DNA of 64,000 nucleotides, taken from Symbiodinium natans. Its lineage: Eukaryota > Sar > Dinophyceae > Suessiales > Symbiodiniaceae. The notes below the pieces were generated by a model. The model saw nothing but the letters and a program-made list of their open reading frames with translations. It was not told the DNA's origin and searched no databases. The position numbers were made by a program, and so were the translations under genes. Positions 21,340 to 32,534 of this stretch are shown here, piece after piece. The stretch is from the NCBI GenBank assembly GCA_905221605.1, contig CAJNDS010002091.1:1406001-1470000 (forward strand), written 5' to 3'. The first letter of the stretch is position 1. The number at the start of each line of letters is the position of its first letter.

Positions 21340-22380
21340 TACACCTAGGTCTTGCCACACTTGGACCTCGCCAGAAGGATCAAGCATAGGCCTAACTGCA
21401 CCGCACTAGGCTGAGGGCTGCGCCTGCAGCGAGCCCATTACGAGCTCAGCGTCGGGGAGGTTGGACATCCCCGACGTCAGCTGCAAAGCCTGCAGCAAAA
21501 CACCAGCGGTAGCGGCACACCGTTTTGCCTTCTGCTAAGCCCATTTCTCCTTACATCCTGTGCTTTGGTTACTTCGAAAACATCGGAAGCACAGTACAGA
21601 ATGGCTTTGATGCTCGGTCCGCGCACTGTTCAGAGCTGCCTCTTCCATCTGCCCAAGGTGTTTCACAATATTCGTGCCAATGTGCTCCCAGAGAAGCGGG
21701 CAATCTCGGTGGCGGCATTACATCCAATACCATCGCTGAGCGCCACAGCAGGATCCCTAGAACCCACTGGTGCGAGTTCGCCACCATGGCCGATGTCGCC
21801 AAAAGCCTGAGCCAGGATCAGCACCTGCCCAGAACAAGGCAGGCCTTTGCTACTTATCCCTTACTATTGTTTGGGTTTGGGGTGGGGTTTCGAGCGGCCT
21901 TAATCAGTCTCATGAACTTTCACTCGAATACACACATCACTTCTCTCTTTGTTTTCGCGTCAGATTTTGTTTCGAGAAAGCGAAGAGAAAGATACAGGAC
22001 AAAGAAGAAGTGATGAAAGGGCCCATCGGCCCTAAACTGTTTTTCAGAGGGTCTTTGCCACCCGCTGAGGGTTTGCTCTACGTTTCGTGATGATAGCGGG
22101 CACAATAAGACTTGCTTTTTCTTGGAGATCTTTCTCACCCGGACAACTGGACGAACAAGACTGTGAAATAAAATAAAACATGGGCTAGCAGTAACCCCAT
22201 GTGGTCGGTGGCCAGTTTTTCGATGTTATCAGATTTCGCCAGGCAGGGCTTGCATCTTTTCCATGATTGAGTTTCCCATGGAGTCTGCAGTTGGCATCTA
22301 TGACACTCCCTACAGCCATTCCCAGGTGAATCAACTGCACTTAATGCACCCCAATGCAGCACAGGCCTCAGTCAACCCAG
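21340..22380. other. No confident gene
   Basis: Frames of similar quality exist on both strands (for example 21565-21810 plus and 21569-21802 minus). A small minus stretch near 21760-21690 (GCNAATEIARFSGSTLARI) is suggestive. I cannot assign a strand. Confidence 0.3.
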
Positions 22381-22386
22381 CACCAC

Positions 22387-22605
22387 TCATGGCCTGTCGA
22401 ACATGCTTGGCAATAGACCATTGAAAAGACACAGGGCAACCGCACGTAACCAGGCAATGATATGGCAACCGTCGTCGCACATGCACTTCAGAAGCGCGCC
22501 TCGATCGACGCGGAGGCCGTAGCATCCCACAGCGCAGGATCTGTGGCCATAGATTGTGCCGAGGACCACCTCGGCTGGCAACAGCACAGGTCGTGAGGCG
22601 ATCAT
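22387..22605 (-). CDS. Unidentified exon
   Basis: The minus strand reads ASRPVLLPAEVVLGTIYGHR, then SCAVGCYGLRVDRGALLKC and GCHIIAWLRAVALCLFNGLL. Hydrophobic spacing suggests a folded domain. No family is recognised. A further basic stretch (22784-22602) is open upstream in another frame. Confidence 0.45.
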   Translation of the reverse strand: MIASRPVLLPAEVVLGTIYGHRSCAVGCYGLRVDRGALLKCMCDDGCHIIAWLRAVALCLFNGLLPSMFDRP

Positions 22606-22821
22606 GACTTGTACAATCGTGCCCAGGCGACGCCGCGCTTACCAGGCCCTGGAATGAGAATCCTCGGCATCAAGTTTCTGCCAAGAGGACTGTCTGCACT
22701 TCGGCGCTCGGCTCTGAACCTGAGATCCTCCTCTGCACTGCGCCGCTGGGTTCCCCCAGGACCTAGCGATCTTGACGCTTGCAATCATTGTAATCGCCAC
22801 AATCACAGAGGAAGCTGGGCT

Positions 22822-23290
22822 TCAGGGCGGGCTCGTGCGTCGGCTCAAGTCTTCCAAAAGTCCACAGCCTAGTGGGAAGTGAGAGAACCGCGCCCTGTAA
22901 ACAGCTCGGTGAACGTCGAAATTCTCTTCGCAGCTTAGGTCATGACATGTTGGCTGAAGACTGCGGAGAGAGTTCTGCCTGGTTCGTCCACTCAACAAGA
23001 AACACCCGTGGACACCATCTGAGGGCCAGACGATTTGCATGCGCGATGCTTCATCTGCTGCATCAAGCGGCTGTGTGCCATGGTGGGCAAGGCGAGCAAG
23101 AGCCCAGGTCAGATTGGACCTTGCGACTCGCGCAAAAACATACCACCCTTCACGATGCGCTTGTTGCGACAGCACGAGAGAGAAGCCGGCGCAAAATGGC
23201 ACACAAGAATCTGATTCTGATGCACGTTTTGAAAGCGAACTGTGAGCAGCGCGGAAAATCCATGTTACCACTGTTGAGGCAACTATAAAT
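22822..23290. other. Open on both strands, strand undecided
   Basis: The minus frame (EGWYVFARVARSNLTWALAR and DAADEASRMQIVWPSDGVHG) and the plus frame (TLHDALVATARERSRRKMAH then KNLILMHVLKANCEQRGK) both look moderately protein-like. Surrounding exons favour the minus strand. Confidence 0.3.
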
Positions 23291-23429
23291 TAAGCCGCCA
23301 CTCTATGCCACTCTCACTTCAGCATCTTCGCGTACACTTTCTTTTCCTTTTCTGTTCCCTTGCCCTCTTGGCGAGCCTTTGCAGGTCAAGATAGGTCAAG
23401 CTATGCACGTGCTAGCCATCCACCCGCCC

Positions 23430-24700
23430 TCGAATCATGCCAGCGTGCCTTCTGCAGAAGCTGCTTGGCCTCTGCGTTGCTGCTGTTGGCCTGACAGCGC
23501 ATCTACAAAACAGACACATCCTGCGTGAAGTAGCGGAACTTCTTATTCCACCAGGGTCAACCTAGACCCAACCTCGAGGACTCTGCGCAGGTCCTTCTCC
23601 GCACGAGCCCCGTCGCCCAAAGCCAACAAAGCCTTTGCCCGCCGGAACAGCGCCTTCCAGAGCAGACGGTGATCCGGAAAGGCATGGAAAGATCATCCAC
23701 TGCACAGGTCCTTCTCGTTGTCAGGGCTTGCTCGAAGGATTGCATTGCACACGGCCTCTGCACGCGCCGAAAGTGAACGAAGATGAACGAAGCAATGCCT
23801 ACATGCATCTACCATTTTGTGCTCTTGCAGAGTGCCACCCTTCCTCCGCTTCTCGCCACTTCTCGAGCTTCAACAGGCAAGCGGCCTCATCAGTCCGCTA
23901 CTCCAAACTCTAAAATCTTCGTTCTGTTCGTGGTTTTTGGAGTGCTCTCAGTGGCTCTCAGTTGTTGCAGCACTGCTCTTGGTCCCCGCGCCGCATTCAG
24001 TTCGCAGAGAGCTCGGACTTCCTGCGCCTGTGCCCAAAGGGCATTGTCCTGCAAGGCGAGACCCCCCAGGCCCACTGGCCCGATCACCTTCCTCCCTTCT
24101 CTTCTCTTCCCGCCATGCAGTAAATTCCCCTCGTGCACTAGCTGATTGGGTCCCTCTGAGGGGTCCGTGAAGCATAAAGCATAGGCATAAGCCTCATAAG
24201 CCTTTAAGGCGCGAGGCCTCCCGGCCCAGTGGTGCAACCACAACTATTCTGAGGCTAGGCCTACGAGAAGGATGCTGAAGCCTGCAGAGGGGCAGTTGAA
24301 TACCTTGGCCATGTTGGCCATGGGCGCATGTCGGCAAGACGCCTAGATGTTCGCAGGGTGCGCGGACGGGCGGCTCGCCCCCCTTCTGTCTGGTTTGTTC
24401 TGACCCCGCTGACTAGAGCCTTATGGAGGCTTCCCCCAAGTCCAAGAAAGTGCTCACTCTTCTCTGACAGAATCGCAGTCGGATCTGGCGCGCGCGCGCG
24501 CGCGTATTCAACTTAAGGAGCACGCATTAGGATCCGCTGTTCATCGTGCTTTTCTGCCGCATGGTCCCATGTTTCCGGCTGTCCTTGATATCATCACGGT
24601 GGCCCAGCATTTCTGCAGCGAGGCTGTACCGCTCAAGGGCTGCCTCGAACTTGTTGCGCTTGAAAAACTTGGATCCTGCATCTTTGCGTCCTGTCGTCGC
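23430..24700 (-). CDS. TPR-repeat protein (co-chaperone-like), several exons
   Basis: Tetratricopeptide repeats are helix pairs that bind partners such as chaperone tails. In transcription order, about 24690-24580 reads RKDAGSKFFKRNKFEAALER and YSLAAEMLG, close to the classic first TPR of immunophilin, TOM and SGT co-chaperones (KExGNxxFKxxxYxxAxxxY). About 23895-23830 reads DEAACLLKLEKWREAEEGW, the second helix pair. About 23675-23570 reads KALFRRAKALLALGDGARAE then KDLRRVLEV, the third TPR. About 23510-23440 reads QANSSNAEAKQLLQKAR, the usual helix that follows. The middle (24.05-23.95 kb: ALWAQAQEVRALCELNAAR) may supply another helix. Order and content match a three-TPR clamp. Exon borders are not fixed. 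A catalytic N-terminal domain was not found. Confidence 0.72.
24491..24503. repeat. (CG)n tract
   Basis: A short alternating CG run at about 24488-24504, upstream of the TPR exons. Confidence 0.9.
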
Positions 24701-25370
24701 TTCACTGTTGATTCGGAATTCGAGGGCATTCGATCGTGCACACGCCGAATCCCGACCGTCCTTTTGCATATTCTAGTCGCTCATGGCCTTCGAGCGTAGC
24801 CAGGCACATATCCTGACTAAAGGCGCAGCAGCAGACAGAGCAATCTGTCAGGTTTGCACCGAATGAATACTCGGACAGACCGCGGTAAAATCGTGCCAAC
24901 TTGTCACAGGAACTTGAACTTCAACTAGCTGCATCTTGAACACGACCTGTTTCCCAGTGCCTGAGCTCAGTCTAGCTTGGACAAGAGAATCAAAAAAACC
25001 TGTTCAAACCTCTCTGAGGCTACTCACAAACAAAGCTGACAAAAACATCCATGGCACATGGGGCGAGGGCTTGCCAGAGACCCGTCTCAGGCAGAGATCC
25101 GAGTTCACAGAATGAGCGGCCTCGTCTCCAGTGGCTCCGGTGGCCAGTGCGCTGCTCTCAGGCTCTCTCTCTGTTACTTTCCGGTACTTTCGTCGAACAA
25201 CCGATGCTCTGTCCATTTTGGTCGTGCGCAGGGCCCTGCGGCTGCTGAGCTGGGTGTGCTGTCGTGCAGGCATGTGCAGGCAAGAAGCAATAAGCGATGA
25301 AAGTTCCCGCAGGCTTCTTCAGGTGTGGGATCGCTAGCCTTGCCGCGGGGTCGGAAGCATCGCTGGTTCT

Positions 25371-25388
25371 GGGGGGGGGGGGGGGGGG
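25371..25388. repeat. G18 homopolymer
   Basis: An uninterrupted run of 18 G on the plus strand between probable exons. Confidence 0.97.
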
Positions 25389-25433
25389 CTGCAACTTGGG
25401 TACACTTCTGGCGCCCAAATGGCCTAAATTGGC

Positions 25434-25985
25434 TCAAATGGAGACTCTAAGTGCACCGAGGAGCTCCAGCTCTTCAGGTAGCCGAATGTCACCGCTCCCT
25501 GAAGCCGTGCGCAAGCCACGGCAAGAAAAGCGCGTCTCCAGTGAAGACCCGACAATTTCCAGCACCTCCACATCGAGGCTGACCTTCAGGGCGAACGAGA
25601 GGTATTCAGGCTGGAGCTTCTGCACTCCCCTATTGGAGATTGGTGGAACTGTGGACAGGAAATGATAGAATGGATAAGAAGGAATTAGGAAGAAAGTGAT
25701 TTTTTGCAGAGGGGATGGGCAAGCGATCTTTATAGCAGCACCACCCTGCGAAGGAGGCAGAACATTTCATGCCATGTGAGGAGCCGACAAGCCAAGTACA
25801 TATATTCTCTGTAGAATGAGGCATCTCAGGCATCGTGGTTCATTGTCTCGCCTGCCTCTGCGCCATCGGCGGGTGCGGTTGCTTCCTTGCCAATCCCGGC
25901 TGGTGCTTTTAAGAGAACACTTGAAGAGCCATCGGGAGAGATATCGACGATACCTGACAGCACTGTGGCTCTGAGTCCCCACGCG
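25434..25985 (-). CDS. Unidentified exons upstream of the TPR gene
   Basis: The upstream exon (about 25985-25850) reads VLSGIVDISPDGSSSVLLKA then PAGIGKEATAPADGAEAGE, with a possible GC donor after DGAE. The downstream exon (25625-25434) starts after a TGCAG acceptor and reads KLQPEYLSFALKVSLDVEVL then EIVGSSLETRF, ending LPEELELLGALRVSI and stop. The first piece resembles the opening strand of FKBP-type isomerases and the second has an LxVxLDVEVLEI strand like the end of that fold, which would suit an FKBP-TPR protein. However, the FKBP core is not found in the 220 bp between them. I therefore leave the function open. Confidence 0.4.
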
Positions 25986-26029
25986 CAAGCAGCTACAACA
26001 AGACAAAGATTACAAGAAGTTTAGCGCTG

Positions 26030-26240
26030 CCGTTCCGTTTCCAGATGTGTCCAGCCTCCCACCCCTGCCTTCCACGCATTTATGTCTTCCAGGAGGTCAT
26101 ATCCTGATACGAGGCTGATCAAATTGATCCTGACGATCTCTGCAGGTGGCACACTGTGGCCTTTTTCTTCGGCTGGCGGTGCCTCTGCTGTCGCCTGGTC
26201 CTGCAGTCGCAAGATGCGCAGTGAAGGAAGCACCACAAGT
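26030..26240 (-). CDS. Unidentified exon
   Basis: The minus strand reads QDQATAEAPPAEEKGHSVPP, then AEIVRINLISLVSGYDLLED and INAWKAGVGGWTHLETERQR before a stop. The second half looks like a folded domain and the first half like an acidic linker. The stop may be genuine or intronic. No family is recognised. Confidence 0.45.
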
Positions 26241-26640
26241 AGCCACAAACACCCTGGGCTTCTCTTGTAGGGAGAAATGCATAGCTCAGCACGTGCCTGC
26301 TTGCTACCTGCGCTGGGAGCTGCTGCCGAACCTGCACTGAGCGATGCGGCCGCTCTCTCTTTATTGGGACACCAAACCGGCACCTGCTGCCAGCGGCTGC
26401 TCTGCCAGCCGCTTGTCAGAAGCCTGCACCACGACATTCGAGAAGGATGATGCCCTGGATGTTTACAGAGTGAGAGTGCGGCATGTGCGCCGCCTCGCCA
26501 GCTAGGCCAGCAAAGCAGCCGCATAATGAACCCATCGCGTGGCCACAGGCACGCCAAATTACGTAAGTGTGAGAAGACGTTGGCTGCCTCGTAAAGGGTT
26601 CGTGTGAGTACTGCTTCAAGATTTCAAAAGGTCCCGGGAT

Positions 26641-26838
26641 CTATGATTCTACGAGCTCTTGATCTCCTCCCATGGCAGTTTTGCAAAGGATCTGCAAAGA
26701 GCCGTACTCGGCAGCACGTGCACATCGTGCCACAACGCACCTTGATGCGAGAAGTGCTGAGAAAGAGACAAGCTCTGTGAACCGAACCGGCCCGCCTGGC
26801 AAAGCAATGTCTCGTCTCGGGTCAGCGCCGATCATCAC
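26641..26838 (-). CDS. Unidentified exon
   Basis: The minus strand reads MIGADPRRDIALPGGPVRFT, then ELVSFSALLASRCVVARCA and GSLQILCKTAMGGDQELVES before a stop. It is protein-like and in the same orientation as the 26.0-26.2 kb exon, which follows it in transcription order. Confidence 0.4.
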   Translation of the reverse strand: MMIGADPRRDIALPGGPVRFTELVSFSALLASRCVVARCARAAEYGSLQILCKTAMGGDQELVES

Positions 26839-27469
26839 TCTGTAGCAGACGACGAGCTCGTGCTACTTTATTGAGTATCGTTGAGTGGTCGCATCGCGTG
26901 CTCCCGCTGCCACAACGCCCGTGGACGCCGTCTGACTTATGTCAAAGAAAAGTCCGGACCCATTGGTTTCGGCATCTGCTAGGCTGCCCAGGCCTCACAC
27001 CAGCATGACCTCAAGCCTCGAAGCCCTACTACTTTGCTATGGAAGTTCAAGGCAGGGCAAGCATCGTGCCCAAGACTCAACGACCGGCTCATGGAACAAT
27101 ACAACAGTTGAATGCGCGGACCTTTCGGCTTTCTCGCGGTACTTGCTGCATGGAGTTTCGAACTCGTGCCAAAAGAAAGCCAGCCCAAGCTTCGTGGGGC
27201 TTTGCACACTTGACAGTCACAGTGAGGAGGAGGGACAGAGGGGCTCTGTGCTAGCCTTAGGCTTTACCAGGCTCATGTTTCACCTGCACCTGACTCCGTG
27301 GCCTGTACGGGTCTGCCAACTTCCAATGCTGCAGCTAGAGGCTTCCCTGTCCATGACACGTTTATGTAGCTGGCTTAGTTGTCAACGTCTCCTCGATTCT
27401 GCAACCCACCTGCTGTCCCAAACCCAATGAAACAAGGGCATTTGGAATGTCAATTGTTTGGTAGCTTTT

Positions 27470-27900
27470 GGTCCTTCTTTTTTTTTTTGGAGGGGGGGGG
27501 GGGGGGAAGGGGTCCTGCAGTTTACTTTGAGATGTCTACATTGGTTCTTCTTTGCATGCTCGAAGGCTGTTGTTGCTTACGACATACGCATGTTGATTTT
27601 GCGCTCAGCTGTCTCATTGCTCGTCCGCCCGTTGCCTTCCTCTACTTTAGTGTGCTTGCTTTGTTTCGCCTATTTACTTGTTTTGCCACCCGCACGCCTA
27701 TTGAATTTTTGCATTTTACGTTCATGATTTGCTTTTGGGTTCTCGCTTTGCACTTTGTTTGCAGCGTGCTGTCTGGGTGTCTGAGTCTGTCTGTCACCTT
27801 TGTTGCGTTTGGTTGCGCTGTGCTCTGTATAACTAGTTGTTTGCCTTTGCTTTTCGTTTTGTTTCAGTGCGCTCTCACTGGAAATGACTACTGCATTTTG
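27470..27900. repeat. T/G-rich stretch poor in A on the plus strand, with G15
   Basis: A T run and then a G15 run (27492-27506) lead into about 400 bp with very little A on the plus strand. Long plus frames here (Leu/Phe/Cys-rich) are open because stop codons need A. The texture closely resembles 53.85-54.45 kb. I do not call a gene. Confidence 0.6.
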
Positions 27901-27994
27901 AGGCAAGATGCAGCTTCCGTCTTGCAGAAAGATGGCAAAACTCTCGTAGTCAGCCCATGAAAGCAATACGTCGAAACAACCGGTCGAAACCGAA

Positions 27995-28440
27995 AGATCC
28001 CAAGCAAACAGGCCGTCGCCTCAAGACGGCCCTTCACCTCTTGCATGACTGCCTTCAAGGCCGCGCCATCTGCATGGAGCTCAGTGCCGGGATCCTGGAG
28101 CAGAGTGTCTCTGCACGGGCTTCTTGGGACTTTCCCGGCAGGCCTGCGCAACGTTGCTAAGCTCTTGGGAGGTCGGCCTTCACCGTCTTATTTGGCACGA
28201 GCCCAGGTATTCTGTGGAACACATAACTTCGTGACTTCAGTGGCTTGGCCTGGGCAGCAGCACGAGGGTTTCGGACAAGAGTATCTTCGTCAAAGATAAG
28301 CCTGGACGCATGACCGGAACTCGACGGGATATCTTAGATGATCCCTTCATCTTGGCCACTACTTCAGGAATTGAAACAACAAGGTGCCTGATGCGGCCAG
28401 CTTTCCGAAGGATCGACCTCAGAAGGCACAGCCTCAACAC
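27995..28440 (-). CDS. Unidentified exons
   Basis: Minus frames read SILRKAGRIRHLVVSIPEVV and AKMKGSSKISRR (about 28415-28320) and PGTELHADGAALKAVMQEVK then GRLEATACLLGIF (about 28100-28000). Both have helical, protein-like composition. They may be 3' exons of the gene at 28.45-28.9 kb. No motif is recognised. Confidence 0.4.
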
Positions 28441-28469
28441 ATCAACAAAAGAACTTTCGTGAAAAACCG

Positions 28470-28916
28470 AGAGACGAGCTCAGGTTTGCAACGTCTTGCC
28501 CACTGGGAGAGAACCGCCTCTGTTGCGATCGCCGAGGGACCTCATCGGAACCCTGTCCTTTTGTGACATCTGCTGTTGGTGCCCTGCTAAGAGACTCGCT
28601 GTGTCTGCAGCTACATCCAGGAGTGACAAGTTTTGGGTCTTCGATGTTCCCGTGGACCATGCAACAGCTGCTAGCTCCTGACTGGACTTGCACGGCATGA
28701 CTCCGGGAAAGCTGTAGAGGCGGACGCTACTGGAACGGCAGCTTGCGGTCGTATTTGGTCCTGCGGCCGGGCCTCGTCTACCTGTGACGGAAGTGCAGGT
28801 CGGCCAGGAGGTATGACATGCAGAGAGCTCAGATGTTGGTCGACTTCATCTGAAGCTGTGACGCATGTACGCAGTGTCGATGGCATCATGTCAGAGGACA
28901 ACCTGGAGGTTTGCAT
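28470..28916 (-). CDS. Unidentified exon, polar and probably disordered
   Basis: The minus strand reads MQTSRLSSDMMPSTLRTCVT, then ASDEVDQHLSSLHVIPPGR and VDEARPQDQIRPQAAVPVAS; after a frame change near 28690 it continues with QELAAVAWSTGTSKTQNLSL and LLAGHQQQMSQKDRVPMRSL. It is rich in Ser, Gln and Pro, so it is probably disordered. The frame change implies an intron. Confidence 0.4.
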
Positions 28917-29144
28917 CTGTGGAGATACCCTGGAAATACAGCCATCCTGTGAATCCAGTGTCCGAGGAAGCGTCGCATCCTAGAACTTCGACTTGGTGTA
29001 GGCTCGGCCTGAGCCGAGATCGGTATACCCACGAGGTTCATTGAAACAAAGAAAGCCACTACTAGGAATGCTGGGGAGCGAACCTATGTTCGCTAGCCTG
29101 GGAATGCAAGATGGCTCATCTGCGTCACGTTGTCAAATCAATGT

Positions 29145-29320
29145 TCAGAGCTTGAACCTTCAACGCCCGTCAACCTAACTTGGAGGATTAGAGTCATGGG
29201 AGTTGACTGAAGGAGGCATCCAAGCACGCAGCCCTTGGCTGCCGAAACTTTGCATTTGGCCTTTGCACCTCCGCATGTCAAGCGAAGTTGAACCACTGCC
29301 CAAGCCCTGCTGTTGTCATG
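29145..29320 (-). CDS. Unidentified exon
   Basis: The minus strand reads DNSRAWAVVQLRLTCGGAKA, then KCKVSAAKGCVLGCLLQS and TPMTLILQVRLTGVEGSS. The alternating pattern suggests beta structure. No family is recognised. It is likely upstream of the 28.5-28.9 kb exons in the same gene. Confidence 0.4.
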
Positions 29321-29349
29321 TGACAGGCCTCGCATAAGTAGCATCTAAA

Positions 29350-30600
29350 GGAGCCAAATCCTGGACGGCACTCTTCCAGTCATTTTGAGTCAACCGTCAC
29401 AAGCAGCGAAACCTCAGCAGAAACATCGGAACACTGAGGGTCAAGCCGTAGAGCTTGGCGTAGCACGAGCTCGAGCCATGTTTGCTGAGCCTGGATCTTC
29501 ACACGAATTCGATGCCTTTGACACCTCGGCTTGGCCTAGGCTACTAGACCACCAGGCGGTGGGACCCTGAGCGTCCACTTCAGCGATGAGCAGCCTCACG
29601 CCCGCACTGCTCTGAACCCTTCACGTTCCCTGATGCGTTGCGACGTTCCCGGGGTGACCAAGGATCGTGCCTTCATCGATTGGCGAAAGAAGCCATCAGC
29701 ACCTCGTGCATATAACCTCAGAACAGCACGACGCCAACAATCGAAGCAGGCTTTGAGGCTTGCATCGCGCAGTCGAGGCGGACTCGAGGCGGTGCCACCG
29801 CCGGGCGGCCTCGTGGCCCAAGCCTAGTGGGCTAGGCCGGCGTCGCCCGCTTTCTCCCACTTTCTGACTTGGAACGTGGCCTACAACATCTCTGGGCGTT
29901 TCTAAGGCCAGCAGCAGCTCTCTTTGGAGCTGCACAAGTATTGGGGAGGAACAGCGCCGGAGTTGAGGCTCAGCTCAGCTCATCGGCAAATGGTACATGG
30001 GGCTCACTTGCTCTTTGCCATAAGGAAAGACTCTGAGCTGGTACCTGACATTCGCATCTCAGCATACTGAGTCAGACTGCGCCTGGCACAAGTTCCAGCA
30101 CCCACCTCGCTTTCCAGGAGAGAGGCACGGCAAGAGCTCCGGTCTGGAACCCTGGCCTTTGGAGCATTGGAGACTTAGAGAATGGATGACAAGATGCTTT
30201 AGAGCCCTCAGCTCCGGGCATGGCAAGCCACTTCGATGCCCGGCCTTCGCACTCACAACCGGGGCACAGCAGGAGCAGCGAGCACAGCTTTTGGTTAAAG
30301 AGGTTGCGATTAACAAAGCCCAAGCTGCATCAAGTAGAGCAGGATCAGCATGGCTGCAGGGGCCGCCTTTCACGAAAATGCAGAGCTGCATAGAAGCTTC
30401 CGGACAGATCTTGACCTTGCCTTCCGGGCATTGGCAGGCATGGCGGCATACTTTGTATTCCAGCAGTCAGCTGGCAAAAACCGATGCACCCTTTCTGGTG
30501 AAAGGTGAGTGAGGCAACGGCCATTAAGCCAGTGCTCAATCTATCAGGCAATTCGTTGCAAAAATTCACTTCAACACGAGGCCTGGATGATTTACAGTGC
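29350..30600. other. No confident gene
   Basis: A minus stretch at about 29935-29860 (MQLQRELLLALETPRDVVGH) may be a small exon. Otherwise frames on both strands are short and unconvincing. This is probably the 3' flank of the ROK-like gene and intergenic sequence. Confidence 0.3.
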
Positions 30601-30624
30601 GCCCGATGTGGAGGCTCAACGAGG

Positions 30625-32393
30625 TCAGGCAGCAGCAATCGATGGCAACGCAGCGGCCGCAATGCACTGGCCTACTGCCTTGAAGTGGTCGTCGGCCGTG
30701 TGAAACTGGATGCCAGAAATTTCAGGAAATTCGGTCTCCAGCACCTTCTTCGCTGTGCCCAACATGATGTCACCGCCCGCACCCTTGCTTACACGGCCCA
30801 GGATCATGACATGATCGATGGGGTAGAACCTTGCTTCCAAAATTGCGCATCATCCCACATCCCGACAGTACTGGCCCGACCCCTGCATAACCCCTTTTGT
30901 CCTAAACATCGGGCCTGCTCGGGTCGGCTCAACGCAACTCAAAGCTCGAACATTCCTAGACCTGTCTGGGCTGCAAAGCCCTTGCAGAGCCGAGGTACTC
31001 GCAGTACTGAGCCAAGGCATAGCCCAGGTACACACCCATGGTGATGTAAAGTTTCTCCACCTGAGGCTTCTGAGCCGGATTTTCCATGGCCTTCTGGATG
31101 AGCTTGAGGCACTGGGCATGGTCCTCGTGCTTGATTGAGCACATGTCCGGATGGGGATAGACGTAGTTCGGCGGCACCTTCACGCCGGCCTTGGCAGCCA
31201 GCTTGGTCCTTACTGAGACAGCCCGCACAATCGCCCCTTCAACAATTAACTTCGGTCAGCTTTCGTCATGCAAGAGTCGCTCCACGCTGCCCCAGGTACA
31301 TGTGAGAGATGCCAGTGTGAGAGCCCTTTGTCCAAGGGTCCGTTGGGGCCTCCGAGCTGCTTGGTTGAAATGCATGCATGCGCAGCCGCAAGCGCTCGCT
31401 TGCTGCATGGACTCGCACAAGTTTTCGCGGCAGAGAACAGCAGCGTGGCAACTTCCTGCCTCTGGGTTCATATCCAACTTGACGTAGCACAGCTCGTTAA
31501 TCCAGCCCATGAGGTTTCCTTGGATGCAACTCGCCCAAAGAAGACAAAAGCAGAAGACCAGATCATCTCACGACATACTGGGCAAGTGTCCGTCGGCATT
31601 CGCATAGCCGGCGCCCTCACTGCTGCCCATTGAAATGCCCATGATGTTGCCCTTGCCATCAAGCTTCTGCACGGCAGCTAGAGCAGTCACTTCCCCGTCA
31701 TTGATCACTTTGAGCGGCACGGAGCCCGCCACATCCTTCGCGATGCGCTGGAAGATGTCGACCACCTTCTGCTTGTAAATGGGAGGAGGCACATTTGGGA
31801 AAATGTCGCACCAAGTTGCCTCGTTGTTTGCGCCAACCGTTCCCGTGGCACTGCCTCCTATGGCATCAACTTTGGGAAGCTTCTCTTTGGCAAGCTTCAG
31901 CGCATCGGTGACAGCTTTGAAATGGTAATCGGGATCGGCGTTGGTCACCTGAAGTAAAGCGCCCATTCTCAGGGACGGGCTTGCACACACTTGCCTGTCA
32001 AGCATGGACATGCATGTTGCAATCTAATTACAGTGTAGATCACGGGACAACTGCGCTGCAAGTCACATCCCACTCGGTCTCTTTGGAGTACACAACTTCG
32101 CCATCCTTGACGGCAACCGTTTTGATGTCACTTTTTCCCAAATCAAAAGCCAGTCGGCAGCCATCCGCGACTTTGCCACAAACCTGCGGTGTGTCCTTGC
32201 CCACGGGCAGTTCCTCTACGTTTGCCACAACTTTGACCTCGAAAGCTTTGTCCGAAGTTCCACAAACGTTCGGCATCGACATTACCTCGAAGTCATACTT
32301 GCCGCCTTTGGAAAAATCCCGCTTGAGGGCTTCGCAGATGTGCGGTGGACCACACAGGAGGAGGCCGGAGGCACTTCGCTGCCAAATCATTTC
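30625..32393 (-). CDS. ROK/ASKHA sugar-kinase-like protein, six exons
   Basis: This is the clearest gene. Exons in transcription order are 32393-32067, 31948-31579, 31518 to about 31460, about 31370-31270, about 31216-30999 and 30829-30625 (stop TGA at 30625-30627). The intron at 32066-31949 is GT-AG, with GTGAC at both borders; 31578-31519 begins GTATGT; 30998-30830 begins GTACCT. The protein is about 420 residues. The ATP/phosphate-1 loop reads AFDLGKSDIKTVAVKDGEVV, the catalytic-Asp region NDGEVTALAAVQ, the phosphate-2 loop SMGSSEGAGYANADGHL, and the nucleotide-side segment ILGRVSKGAGGDIML. These match the ROK branch of sugar kinases, though the usual ROK Cys zinc cluster is not seen. Substrate is unknown. 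Late exons read YITMGVYLGYALAQYCEF and QCIAAAALPSI at the C-terminus. The first exon starts after TGCAG at 32394, so an earlier exon with the start codon is missing. Confidence 0.82.
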
Positions 32394-32534
32394 CTGCAGC
32401 GGGGCTTTCAGGAGAACAGCTCGAATCACGTCACAGTGGCTTATTGCAAAACGTCGCCGCTCTTGTCTTGTGGTCAGTTCTCTGACGTGAAGCTCTGAAT
32501 TACTATGGCATCCTTCGCCTTTCAACATAAGATC

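Noticed and set aside
25420-25445. Possible spliced-leader relict (TTGGCTCAAATGG)
   Set aside because: Dinoflagellate spliced leaders end in TTTTGGCTCAAG. Only part matches and the context differs. No better match was seen on either strand, so I do not claim a retroposed transcript.
25434-25985. FKBP-type isomerase call
   Set aside because: Beginning and end resemble the fold, but the central strands and active-site aromatic residues are missing from the 220 bp between the two exons.
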